A stretch of 39,130 nucleotides of DNA from an uncultured beta proteobacterium (lineage in GTDB: Bacteria > Pseudomonadota > Gammaproteobacteria > Burkholderiales > Burkholderiaceae_C), in the NCBI GenBank assembly GCA_903886275.1, contig CAISLN010000057.1, positions 1-39,130 on the forward strand. Direction: 5' to 3'. The notes below the pieces were generated by a model. It did not search any database. It saw only the letters and a list, made by a program, of their open reading frames with translations, and was not told where the DNA came from. Shown here in pieces: positions 24,253 through 31,064 of the stretch. Position 1 is the first letter of the stretch, and each line of letters opens with the position of its first letter. Made by a program: the position numbers and the translations under genes.

Positions 24253-24547
24253 CGTTGCCCCCTGGTGCTGCCGGTGTCGCAATGAAGCCTGCAAACGTGC
24301 AGCCCATGGTGATGGCGTAGGCCTGTGAATCTGCAACGGGGGACGTGGCCGGGAACGGTGTGCCCAGCACATGACCCCGCTCGATGGCATAGAAGAAGCC
24401 TGGTTCGCCCTTCAGGGCACGCCGGATGCAACCATTGACGAACTCTGCACCCAGCTCCTGGCGCTTTTGATCGACCCATTTGGCCGTCTCTGGCATGTGC
24501 TGACGAAGATCCACCCTCGCGGCTGGCTGGCTGGCTTGTTGGCTCAT
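24239..24547 (-). CDS. conserved phage hypothetical protein
   Basis: The 102-residue protein starts at ATG 24547 (GGAGCACAG precedes it). A longer frame to 24616 would extend into the iteron region and is rejected. The core HMPETAKWVDQKRQELGAEFVNGCIR and GEPGFFYAIERGHVLGTPF is seen in other phages of this group at the same place, before the late regulator, which it overlaps by 14 nt. The function is unknown. Confidence 0.65.
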   Translation of the reverse strand: MSQQASQPAARVDLRQHMPETAKWVDQKRQELGAEFVNGCIRRALKGEPGFFYAIERGHVLGTPFPATSPVADSQAYAITMGCTFAGFIATPAAPGGNDGAH

Positions 24548-24583
24548 CGCTGTGCTCCTGAAAAAACGTGGTGTTGGACTGGG

Positions 24584-24838
24584 GGTGGACGGGGGGTGGA
24601 CGTCGCAAACCCGCATGGATACTCAATCCGTCCACCCGTCCAACCCGACCACATGTGTGTGGGTAAGCTGCGCCCGTGCGTACGCGCGCAGACACGCGCC
24701 CCCACGTGTCTGCGTGTGTGCATACGTATGTACGCGGGTGGTCCGAGGGTGGACGGGTGGACGGATGGCCTTTTCTTTAACAAAATCAAAGGCTTGCAAC
24801 GTCCACCCCCGGTGGACGAGCGGTGGACGGGGTGGACG
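24584..24838. repeat. iteron-like GGTGGACG repeats (nine exact copies)
   Basis: Forward copies start at 24584, 24595, 24748, 24756, 24811, 24822 and 24831. Reverse copies (CGTCCACC) start at 24629 and 24800. A near copy CGTCCAAC is at 24637. Spacing within groups is 8-11 bp, about one helical turn. The copies at 24800 and 24811 form a perfect inverted pair CGTCCACC-CCC-GGTGGACG. Confidence 0.85.
24687..24714. other. stem-loop within the candidate origin
   Basis: The arms CGCAGACACG and CGTGTCTGCG pair perfectly over 10 bp around an 8-nt C-rich loop. No T-run follows on either side, so it is not an intrinsic terminator. A primer or single-strand initiation structure for the adjacent primase-helicase is possible. 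Confidence 0.7.
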
Positions 24839-24952
24839 GCGGCGGCGACAGGACCGACCGAGCAGACGTATGAACGTCGACCCAGGCGGGGCGTGACCAG
24901 CCAGCAGGGCATCCAAGCGCCACTACAAGCGTTTGACTTGCGAGAAAAGGGG

Positions 24953-27391
24953 TTACAGCGGGAGGTCATCATCCTCACTCGCGGACGGCCCAACGCGGGC
25001 CGAATTGGGGGCCATAGGCGCGGCGTTAGGCGCGGCCAGTGGGGGTGGTGGGGGACGACGCATAAAGCCGCGACGGCGCTTACCGCCTGTTTCCCGATGG
25101 CTGTCAAACCCAAGCGAGCGCATCGCATTACTGATGCGGGTATCCATGTTGCCAGCGCCATCCATGCGGTCGGCCTTGATCAACAGGGCCTTCTCATAAA
25201 TTTCGGTGCGTGGGAAGAACTTGCGCTTGATGTTCACGTCTTCCATCGGGTCGTCGTGCTTGTCTGACTGGTCTCGGTTCACATAGGCATCAATGATGTC
25301 TTCCCATGTATCCGTGCGCTTGAACGGCTCTTGCTCTGGGAATACCAGGTCTTTCTCTTCCTGCCGTGATGGCCAGAAGCGCTCACCCGCATCGAGCCGG
25401 TGCAGCGCCTCTGCAAACAACTGCAGGCGCTGGGCGGCCAACGTGTCTTCATTGACCGTGTGCACTTCCAGCGGCCAGAAACGCCGGTCACCCGTGGCAT
25501 CCTTCAAAAACGTGTCGGCGTTGGTTGTGCCCACGTTCACCGAGTGGCGTTTGGCCCTGATGAGCTGCGAGCCATACGGCGGGCGAAACATGTCTTCCTG
25601 CGCCGACAAAAACTGTTTGATCTGGGTCGTCTCGGATTTGTTGAGCGACTCCAACTCAGCCGACTCCGCGATCCACACCAGCTGCATCGCCATCAACGAA
25701 TCCTTGTCACCCATGCGGATCGCGTTGTCGGTGAAGAAAGGGTAGGCCAGCGCCCGGAATGCGGTGGACTTTTTCAGGCCCTGCTCACCCTTGATGATCA
25801 GCATGTAATCGAACTTGCAGCCCGGCTGCAGCGCCCGTTTGACCAAGCCCATGATGAAGCACTTGCCGATCAACTGGGTGTAGGGCCGCTCTGGCACTTC
25901 ATACACGTCCGACAGCCAATGCTCCAGGCGCTGGATGCCGTCCCACTTTTCAGCGTGGATCAAGTCCAACACCGGGTTGTATTTGGCCGACCGTGCCGCC
26001 ATCAACACGCCATTGCGCAGGGTGCTGGTGGCCTTGATGCCCAGGCGGTAATTGCGCAACAGGTACTCACCCAGCATCAGGTCGTCTTCCTCATTCCACT
26101 CGCCCGCTGGATGGCCCCAGGGCGTGGTGCGACTGCGCTCCAGCAAGTGGGTGAAGTCGTTTTGCTTCACTAGCTCTTTCAGATTGGGATCGAGCTGCAG
26201 GCAATACATCACGTTTTCGCGGCAATCCAAGGCCCGCCCACGGATGGTTACCAGGTGCGAAAACACATCGACAAATTCCGGGTCTTCCATGTCGGGCGGC
26301 TGACCGCCACCACCAGACCCGCCACCGCCCGAACCTTGCGCGTTATTTCCTCCCCCAGCGGGAGCTTGCTCGTCCGATTTTTTTTCTGCCGGTTTCCGGG
26401 CTGTTGGCTTGGTCAGCTCAATGCCAATGCGCTGGGCCAGCCAGTGCAGCGCGGCTTTGGGCTTGGACGTTGGCAGCCACTCCATCACCAGGTCAATCGG
26501 CGTGCGCCTGCCTTGCTTGGGGTCGCCCATGTCCGCCACACCAAAGTCGACAATGCCCTCGGGCATGATGCTCAGGTCTTCCTGGTTGGTGCGGTTGAGT
26601 GACTTGCTGGTGACCCGGTAGCCGCTGCCCTTGGGGATTGCAGAGGGCAACAGCGAAGACACCCAAACCTGCAGCGACTGCATGGCCGCCTCATTCACCC
26701 GCCTGAAATCGTCCGCACCCGAAGTGTCTGGCTGCGCGGCAGTAGATGACGCGGAAGGGGCTGCTGGCTTGGGCGCAGGTGCAGGCCGTGTTGCTGCTGC
26801 GCGGATTGCTTTGGCCTCGTCAATCGTGGCATGCAGCCGCTTGAGCACGCCCGCATCAATAGCCACCACATCGGCAACAGTATCAGGGTAGCGGTTGGCA
26901 GTGAACGTGAAGAACTGACGGCCGCAAAACACTTCCAGGCCAATGTCGTTGCTCTTGTTCGTCTCGGTCGTGCCCTGCACGATGATGTGCACGCCCTTGC
27001 CGCTGGGTGATACCTCGGTAAACGACGCGCAGGCCTTGATGATGGCGGCGCAACGCTCGGTCACAGCACCGGTGGCCGGATCGATGGCGCCATCGATGTC
27101 AATTCCGATCAGGCCATCATCAGGCAGGAAAGCAAAGCCCACACCACTCCACCCACCGCGCTCATACGCACGGCGCACCACAGCCAGCGTGGCTAGGCGC
27201 TGCCGATCGCGGTCATCGCCCTGCCCGCCGGTGCGGCGTCCACCCATCACGTAATACGGAATCTTCCCCGGCTTGGCTTGGCCTTCCTTGGCCTCGAACT
27301 TCCACAGCAGCCATTGCTGCCTGTTTGCCAAATCTGAGGGGATGTTGTCCCAAACCGGAGGCACCACCACCGGGGTTTGTGAGTCATTCAT
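24953..27391 (-). CDS. primase-helicase: PrimPol-like N-terminus and VapE-like helicase
   Basis: In this 812-residue replication protein, the N-terminal domain has GIDIDG (Asp98, Asp100) and VSPSGKGVHIIV (~127-138), the catalytic pattern of archaeo-eukaryotic primase-like phage proteins. A Pro/Ala linker (~200-225), a small domain, and a second Gly-rich linker around GSGGGGSGGGGQ follow. The C-terminal half is a virulence-associated-E type helicase with Walker A GEQGLKKST at 535-543, Walker B LVWIAESAELE, and SVNVGTTNADTFLKD...DRRFWPLEV. A basic, proline-rich tail ends in an acidic EDDDLPL. The candidate origin lies just downstream. Confidence 0.92.
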   Translation of the reverse strand: MNDSQTPVVVPPVWDNIPSDLANRQQWLLWKFEAKEGQAKPGKIPYYVMGGRRTGGQGDDRDRQRLATLAVVRRAYERGGWSGVGFAFLPDDGLIGIDIDGAIDPATGAVTERCAAIIKACASFTEVSPSGKGVHIIVQGTTETNKSNDIGLEVFCGRQFFTFTANRYPDTVADVVAIDAGVLKRLHATIDEAKAIRAAATRPAPAPKPAAPSASSTAAQPDTSGADDFRRVNEAAMQSLQVWVSSLLPSAIPKGSGYRVTSKSLNRTNQEDLSIMPEGIVDFGVADMGDPKQGRRTPIDLVMEWLPTSKPKAALHWLAQRIGIELTKPTARKPAEKKSDEQAPAGGGNNAQGSGGGGSGGGGQPPDMEDPEFVDVFSHLVTIRGRALDCRENVMYCLQLDPNLKELVKQNDFTHLLERSRTTPWGHPAGEWNEEDDLMLGEYLLRNYRLGIKATSTLRNGVLMAARSAKYNPVLDLIHAEKWDGIQRLEHWLSDVYEVPERPYTQLIGKCFIMGLVKRALQPGCKFDYMLIIKGEQGLKKSTAFRALAYPFFTDNAIRMGDKDSLMAMQLVWIAESAELESLNKSETTQIKQFLSAQEDMFRPPYGSQLIRAKRHSVNVGTTNADTFLKDATGDRRFWPLEVHTVNEDTLAAQRLQLFAEALHRLDAGERFWPSRQEEKDLVFPEQEPFKRTDTWEDIIDAYVNRDQSDKHDDPMEDVNIKRKFFPRTEIYEKALLIKADRMDGAGNMDTRISNAMRSLGFDSHRETGGKRRRGFMRRPPPPPLAAPNAAPMAPNSARVGPSASEDDDLPL

Positions 27392-27400
27392 TGTGTTTGT

Positions 27401-27709
27401 CTACCTGACCCAATCTGCCATGCATTGGCCCAGATCGACCCAGCCCTGCTCCACCAGCGGCATGCCCGGTTCCACCGGCACGTATTCCGCGACTGGCCGG
27501 TTGCGGTAATCCACCCGGCGCTCACCCACAATCTGAAGGGCACCGGCGCGGCGCATGTTGTCGACACAGCGGCGGGCTGCATCGCGCCCCACGCAAGAGC
27601 GGTCGGCCAGCTCGGCCAGCGTTGCGCCCCGGTTGGGCAGCCCTAGGTCGGCCACCACATCACGCGCCGCCTGGATCAGCGCCTGGCGAATCTCACCCGT
27701 GGGGCGCAT
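27401..27709 (-). CDS. winged-helix-like early protein
   Basis: The 102-residue protein has N-terminal helices followed by a probable helix-turn-helix (ATLAELADRSCVGRDAARRCVDNMRRAGAL) and a wing-like strand pair (ERRVDYRNRPVAEYVP). It overlaps the CII-like gene by one base (TGATG) and is 9 nt from the primase-helicase start. Likely a DNA-binding accessory for replication or regulation. No specific family is recognised. Confidence 0.65.
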   Translation of the reverse strand: MRPTGEIRQALIQAARDVVADLGLPNRGATLAELADRSCVGRDAARRCVDNMRRAGALQIVGERRVDYRNRPVAEYVPVEPGMPLVEQGWVDLGQCMADWVR

Positions 27710-28095
27710 CAGGCCACCGCCCTTATGCCGCCACGGGCCTGAATGTGTTCAATGGCCTTGAGCGCCCGGTTCATCGTGTCAGCCGCGCCGTGGATCACCT
27801 CGGTCAGGTTCACCAGCTCATCCGATGGGTCTTTGCGCGATGGCCGGGCATGCAATGTTTCGTCACACACATACGACAGCGGGTCATAGGCTTCGCAGTA
27901 GCGCATCAGTCGCACCACCTGGCCAAATGTCAGACGCTGGTCACCCGTGGAGCTGCAGCATTCCTTCAGCCGGGCGTATGCGCTCTCAGGCTTCATGTCC
28001 GGGAAAATGTGGGCCGCCACCAGCTTGAACGGCTTACCGCTGCTGCCAATCGCAGTGGCGATGGCGTCAAATTCGTCGTCGTAAAACAGCTTCAT
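27709..28095 (-). CDS. CII-like phage regulatory protein
   Basis: The 128-residue protein has the pattern of the phage regulatory CII (Phage_CP76) family: an N-terminal MKLFYDDEFDAIATAI, FKLVAAHIFPDMKPESAYARLKECC, and QRLTFGQVVRLMRYCEAYDPL. A C-terminal helix may drive oligomers. GGAG precedes the ATG. In the Cro-like operon it occupies the cII position, suggesting a part in the lysis/lysogeny choice or replication control. Confidence 0.65.
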   Translation of the reverse strand: MKLFYDDEFDAIATAIGSSGKPFKLVAAHIFPDMKPESAYARLKECCSSTGDQRLTFGQVVRLMRYCEAYDPLSYVCDETLHARPSRKDPSDELVNLTEVIHGAADTMNRALKAIEHIQARGGIRAVA

Positions 28096-28112
28096 CGAAG
28101 GCTCCGTAATTC

Positions 28113-28304
28113 TTAGGGGTGTTTAGGGGAGACGCAAACAGGCAAAAAAAACACACTGCAGGCATGCAGCAAATAAAAAGCACCCACCGCCCCGGCCAGC
28201 CAGGTGCCGCACGCTTGCCTGCGTGGGGCACAAGTGACAGGGAGGTAACCACCGGTGCTGGCTGGACGGTTTTGATGGCGATGGGTGTGGAAAACGGTGG
28301 GCAC
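28113..28304 (-). CDS. possible small membrane protein between cro-like and cII-like genes
   Basis: The 63-residue frame starts at GTG 28304, 3 nt after the Cro-like stop, with AAGGGG about 9 nt before it. The C-terminal half is hydrophobic (WLAGAVGAFYLLHACSVFF). Spacing favours a real operon member, but codon and residue use (many His, Arg, Cys, Pro) is not convincing. Confidence 0.35.
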   Translation of the reverse strand: MPTVFHTHRHQNRPASTGGYLPVTCAPRRQACGTWLAGAVGAFYLLHACSVFFLPVCVSPKHP

Positions 28305-28307
28305 GAA

Positions 28308-28520
28308 TCAAGCCCCTTGCGCAGGGGTGTGCTGGGCATTGGCCAGTTCTGGCATGAAGATGTGCGGATACTTGACCTTGATCGCTGCTGGTATGCCGCG
28401 CACCATCCAGTTTTGGACACGCTGGGCACCGCCGCGCTTGTCAATTGCAATCAACTCTGCAACCTTGGACGGCCCGCCAAGGCGGCGGATCAAATCGGCA
28501 TCATGCGTGGATGTAGTCAT
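28308..28520 (-). CDS. Cro/YdaS-like repressor
   Basis: The 70-residue protein has an HTH typical of Cro/YdaS-type antirepressors: LIRRLGGPSKVAELIAI followed by GGAQRVQNWMVRGIPAAIK. It is the first gene of the leftward early operon and is divergent from the CI-like gene across an 83-bp operator region. The promoter places the transcription start within one or two bases of its ATG, so the mRNA would be leaderless. Confidence 0.85.
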   Translation of the reverse strand: MTTSTHDADLIRRLGGPSKVAELIAIDKRGGAQRVQNWMVRGIPAAIKVKYPHIFMPELANAQHTPAQGA

Positions 28521-28527
28521 GGGGTCG

Positions 28528-28556
28528 ATTAAACACCATGTTTAAACACAAGTCAA
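28528..28556 (-). promoter_or_regulatory. leftward early promoter (PR-like) for the cro-like operon
   Basis: Reading leftward: TTGACT (28556-28551), a 17-nt spacer, and TTTAAT (28533-28528). It is a near-consensus sigma-70 promoter. Its spacer and -10 are covered by the perfect operator at 28529-28545. The expected start point is about 28521. Confidence 0.8.
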
Positions 28557-28584
28557 ACACGACGTGTAACAACATCTTGTTTAA
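28529..28584. promoter_or_regulatory. immunity operator cluster (three sites) between cro-like and cI-like genes
   Basis: Site 1, 28529-28545, is a perfect TTAAACA-CCA-TGTTTAA dyad. Site 2, 28553-28569, matches 11 of 14 arm bases (TCAAACA-CGA-CGTGTAA). Site 3, 28568-28584, keeps a perfect right arm (TGTTTAA) and 4 of 7 in the left. Three graded sites between divergent repressor genes mimic lambda OR1-3. Rightward transcription of the CI-like gene could use TTTAAT at 28580-28585 with no good -35, the place where bound repressor at site 2 would activate. Confidence 0.75.
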
Positions 28585-28603
28585 TACTTCCAAAATCGAC
28601 ACC

Positions 28604-29014
28604 ATGCATATGTCGATGGTCAAGCTCTACAAAATTGCCAAAGATTCCCAAGGGATCGTTGGGCAGTCCGCCGTTGCTCGGGCGCTGGTTGAGTCACCTC
28701 AGACGGTCAAGAATTGGGAAAAGCGCGGCATATCCAAGGGCGGCGCAATGAAGGCTCAGGCAGTGTTTGGCTGCAATGCAAACGACCTATTGCAAACACA
28801 GCTTGAAATTGACGTCGTGACTGTTCACGTTGCCCGTGAGCAATCACCAGTTCTTTACGCCAAAGCTCGTTCGGATAAGTGGATCAACGCAGCAATTGAA
28901 ATAATGCAAGAACTTGATGAGGCCCAAAAGCAAGCGATGGTTGCTCGCATGCGTGAATTCAAACATTTTCTGGGCCCGCCCCGCGACGGCCAAGCTCTAT
29001 CAGTGGCCGGTTAG
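28604..29014 (+). CDS. CI-like repressor, short form without peptidase domain
   Basis: The protein is 136 residues from ATG 28604. ATGs at 28610 and 28616 are alternatives, and a longer frame from 28538 would start inside the operators. The N-terminal HTH includes GQSAVARALVESPQTVKNWEKRGISK. The C-terminal half is helical (KWINAAIEIMQELDEAQKQAMVARMREF) and probably oligomerises. There is no S24/LexA-type Ser-Lys peptidase, so RecA-stimulated self-cleavage is not expected. Divergent from the Cro-like gene and flanked by operators, it is the likely immunity repressor. Confidence 0.8.
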   Translation: MHMSMVKLYKIAKDSQGIVGQSAVARALVESPQTVKNWEKRGISKGGAMKAQAVFGCNANDLLQTQLEIDVVTVHVAREQSPVLYAKARSDKWINAAIEIMQELDEAQKQAMVARMREFKHFLGPPRDGQALSVAG

Positions 29015-29138
29015 AAAAAGGGAGCCGCGAGGAAAAAAATATTCAAACCCCGCGCAACAAAAATTTGACTTCGTTGGAATTGAATCGACCACTTGAGTCG
29101 TACGAATCTGTATTTTCAACTGAAGGAATTTTTAAATC

Positions 29139-29759
29139 ATGACTCTGAATTCACCAGCAGCAGCTAAAGCAGTAGACACCCATAGAACCAACCGCGCCAT
29201 CGAGCACCTAATGGGCATGGTCACCGGCATGATTGCTGACGCCGAACTCAACGACAAGGAAGTGATGCTGTTGCGCACTTGGTTGTCAGCCCATCCAGAA
29301 GCTACTGCTGAATTCCCCGGATCAGTCATTGCACGCAAGATCAACGAAGTGCTTGAAGATGGAATCATCACCGACGCTGAGCGCCTTCACTTGCTGGAAG
29401 TTCTGACCCAATTGGCATCGACCAACTTCAGCGCGACTGGATCTGCTACGCCAGAGGTTTCCACCCTACCGATTGAAGACTGTGTAACGGTCGATTTCAA
29501 AAACTCCATGGTGTGCTTTACGGGAGATTTCCTCTATGGAACCAGGGCTGCTTGCGAGCGCTTAGTGCTAAAGGTTGGTGCAATGTGCGCTGACAACGTA
29601 AGCAAAAAAGTCGACATTCTTGTCATCGGCACTCGCGTTTCGCCAGACTGGGCACACACCAGTTTTGGGCGAAAGATTCAACGAGCTGTAGAACTTCAAG
29701 AGCAGGGGCATGCTATCGAAATAATTTCCGAAAAAAGAATGCTGGAAGTTGTTGGTTAA
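29139..29759 (+). CDS. TerB-like plus BRCT-domain protein in the immunity region
   Basis: The 206-residue protein's N-terminal half (~20-95) is helical with acidic motifs (GMIADAELNDKEVMLLRTWL, LEDGIITDAERLHLLEVL), like TerB-type domains. The C-terminal ~90 residues form a BRCT domain like that at the end of NAD-dependent DNA ligases: MVCFTGDFLYGTRAACERL, VDILVIGTRVSPDWAHTSFGRKIQRA, and HAIEIISEKRML. GAAGGAA precedes the ATG. It is the same orientation as the repressor, between the two operator clusters, and less GC-rich than its neighbours. Probably expressed in the lysogen. The role is unknown. Confidence 0.85.
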   Translation: MTLNSPAAAKAVDTHRTNRAIEHLMGMVTGMIADAELNDKEVMLLRTWLSAHPEATAEFPGSVIARKINEVLEDGIITDAERLHLLEVLTQLASTNFSATGSATPEVSTLPIEDCVTVDFKNSMVCFTGDFLYGTRAACERLVLKVGAMCADNVSKKVDILVIGTRVSPDWAHTSFGRKIQRAVELQEQGHAIEIISEKRMLEVVG

Positions 29760-29782
29760 ACACACCAGCCCTCAATAGGGCT

Positions 29783-29830
29783 TTGACATTAAACACCGTG
29801 TTTGCTTTTTGTTTAAACATGGTGTTTAAT
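29783..29830 (+). promoter_or_regulatory. second operator cluster and rightward early promoter (PL-like)
   Basis: A perfect -35, TTGACA, at 29783-29788 is followed by operator site 4 (29789-29805, TTAAACA-CCG-TGTTTGC). Perfect operator site 5 lies at 29813-29829 (TTAAACA-TGG-TGTTTAA). Site 5 with flanks (29810-29830) is an exact inverted copy of 28528-28548, 21 bp. A clear -10 is not seen. TTTGTT at 29807 is the best placed. Repressor bound here would shut the rightward operon starting at 29871. Confidence 0.75.
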
Positions 29831-29870
29831 CCACTTCATCCCGCCACCTCACGGCGGTTTGGAGTGAAAA

Positions 29871-30323
29871 GTGCTTGCTACCCAAATTGCCGCCCCACAA
29901 GCGGCCCCCACCATCCAGGTGGATACCCGCCGCGCCTATCAGCTGGCGACACTGGCCCACTATTCCCAACAGCAGCAAGAAGCCGCTTTGCATCTCTTCG
30001 ATGCTGGTCAGCGGATGCTGGATACCGGTGGTGGCGGCACGTGCGGCAGGCTCTTGCTGGGCATTTACAACGGTGACCGTTTCCCCTTTGATCTAACGGA
30101 CCTGCGCCGCCTGGATGACCGGCTGCACGATGCAGCCATGACGGTGCTCTATATGGACAGCCGTAGCACCTATGTGGAAATCCATGTGCTACTGGATGCC
30201 ATTCTGGCTGTGCCTTCCGGCAAATCCACCGGCAACACGCTTGAGCTGTGGGCGCATCGCATGGTCCTCAAAGGCCGCTGCAAGAAGGAATGCCTGCCCG
30301 ACTTGAAAGCGAGGGCAGCATGA
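29871..30323 (+). CDS. conserved phage protein (DUF7673-like), first gene of the rightward operon
   Basis: The 150-residue protein starts at GTG 29871 with GGAG 10 nt before. A Gly-rich loop (LDTGGGGTCGRLLLGIYNGDRFPFDLTDLRRLDD, in part) and DSRSTYVEIHVLLDAI recall an uncharacterised phage family (DUF7673). It is the first gene after the second operator cluster. Its stop overlaps the next start (ATGA). Confidence 0.7.
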   Translation: MLATQIAAPQAAPTIQVDTRRAYQLATLAHYSQQQQEAALHLFDAGQRMLDTGGGGTCGRLLLGIYNGDRFPFDLTDLRRLDDRLHDAAMTVLYMDSRSTYVEIHVLLDAILAVPSGKSTGNTLELWAHRMVLKGRCKKECLPDLKARAA

Positions 30324-30463
30324 CTTACCGCCAGCTGTTCGACCACCTCGGCAACCCCGTTGCCAAGCCTGCCCGCCAGCCCATCGGGCACCGCATCATC
30401 CAGACCGCCAGCGTGATCTGCATGCTGGTCATGTTGGCCGTGCTGTATGGAGGCCGGTCGTGA
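30320..30463 (+). CDS. small single-TM protein
   Basis: The 47-residue protein's ATG overlaps the previous stop and its stop overlaps the next start (GTGA). A soluble N-terminus precedes one transmembrane helix (ASVICMLVMLAVLYGG). The function is unknown. The coupling on both sides supports it as a real gene. Confidence 0.6.
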   Translation: MTYRQLFDHLGNPVAKPARQPIGHRIIQTASVICMLVMLAVLYGGRS

Positions 30464-30867
30464 AATCGCACACATGCCCCCCCTGCACCCAAGATTGCAA
30501 CCAGGGCCGTATATGCCCTACGCGCCTGGCGCGCCACACCACGCCGCCCGCTGCCGACTGGCCCCAAGCCGAATACACCGGCACGCTGATTCACCCCGCC
30601 GAAGCCCGCACCGGGCGACTCGATCCGCTTGGCCAGCCGGTGCCCATGCTGTGCCTTGACATCGAGCTGGACAGCGCCACACACAACCTGCTGCACGTTG
30701 AACAGCCCTTCCCCGCAGGCCAGCACAAGCAGTGCGAGGCCGCTGCCCACCGCCTCAAAGAAGGCACCCGCGTCACCGTGACTGCGCCCCTGGTTGGGAT
30801 GCGCTTAGTAGCACGCAATGCATCCCACATCCACGTCATCAACCAACCCCAGGAGGCCGTAGCGTAA
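30460..30867 (+). CDS. OB-fold-like protein, possible single-strand DNA-binding
   Basis: The 135-residue protein starts at GTG 30460. A Cys-rich N-terminus (CPPCTQDCNQGRIC) is followed by a strand pattern (YTGTLIHPAEAR, VPMLCLDIELDS, GTRVTVTAPLVGMRLVARNASHIHVI) that resembles an OB fold of the SSB/PriB kind. It sits in the early operon with HD and ParB-like proteins. The function is inferred from shape only. Confidence 0.55.
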   Translation: MKSHTCPPCTQDCNQGRICPTRLARHTTPPAADWPQAEYTGTLIHPAEARTGRLDPLGQPVPMLCLDIELDSATHNLLHVEQPFPAGQHKQCEAAAHRLKEGTRVTVTAPLVGMRLVARNASHIHVINQPQEAVA

Positions 30868-31064
30868 TGCCGTCCGTCACCATCACCCTCATAGACACGC
30901 CCACGGGCGGCGTCGCCATTCAGACTGATTTCAAGCCAGCAGTGGGCAACCCCTGCAGCGCGGCCCAGGCGGCGGCATTGGACATCATTGCGCGCACCCG
31001 AAAGAACTATGGTCTGGAGCCGCAGGCAGCCAACGTGAACCCCACGCAGGAGCCAGCGCAATGA
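30867..31064 (+). CDS. small conserved early protein
   Basis: The 65-residue protein has a beta-hairpin-like start (SVTITLIDTPTGGVAIQTDFKP) followed by a helix (SAAQAAALDIIARTR). Similar small proteins occur in early operons of related phages. It shares one base with the preceding stop (TAATG), and its own stop overlaps the HD gene start. Confidence 0.65.
   Translation: MPSVTITLIDTPTGGVAIQTDFKPAVGNPCSAAQAAALDIIARTRKNYGLEPQAANVNPTQEPAQ

Larger units (their letters stand above)
24548..24952. other. candidate replication origin downstream of the primase-helicase
   Basis: This 405-bp stretch has no credible gene, although several G/C-rich shadow frames are open. It holds the GGTGGACG repeat cluster, a 10-bp-arm stem-loop (24687-24714) inside alternating purine-pyrimidine sequence (GTGTGTG, TACGCGCGC, GCATACGTATG), and a local AT-rich patch (24769-24792, CTTTTCTTTAACAAAATCAA) bounded by GCC/GGC. 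Repeats, stem-loop and melting patch beside the replication protein gene are the standard parts of an iteron-type origin. The assignment is an inference. Confidence 0.6.

Noticed and set aside
24544..25161. Several open frames across the candidate origin
   Set aside because: They are low-complexity Arg/Pro/His products of the GGTGGACG and GTGTG repeats, in several frames at once, without starts that have ribosome sites.
28538..28603. Longer start for the CI-like repressor at 28538
   Set aside because: It would begin inside operator site 1 and encode a segment lying in the operators and promoter, upstream of the expected transcription start.
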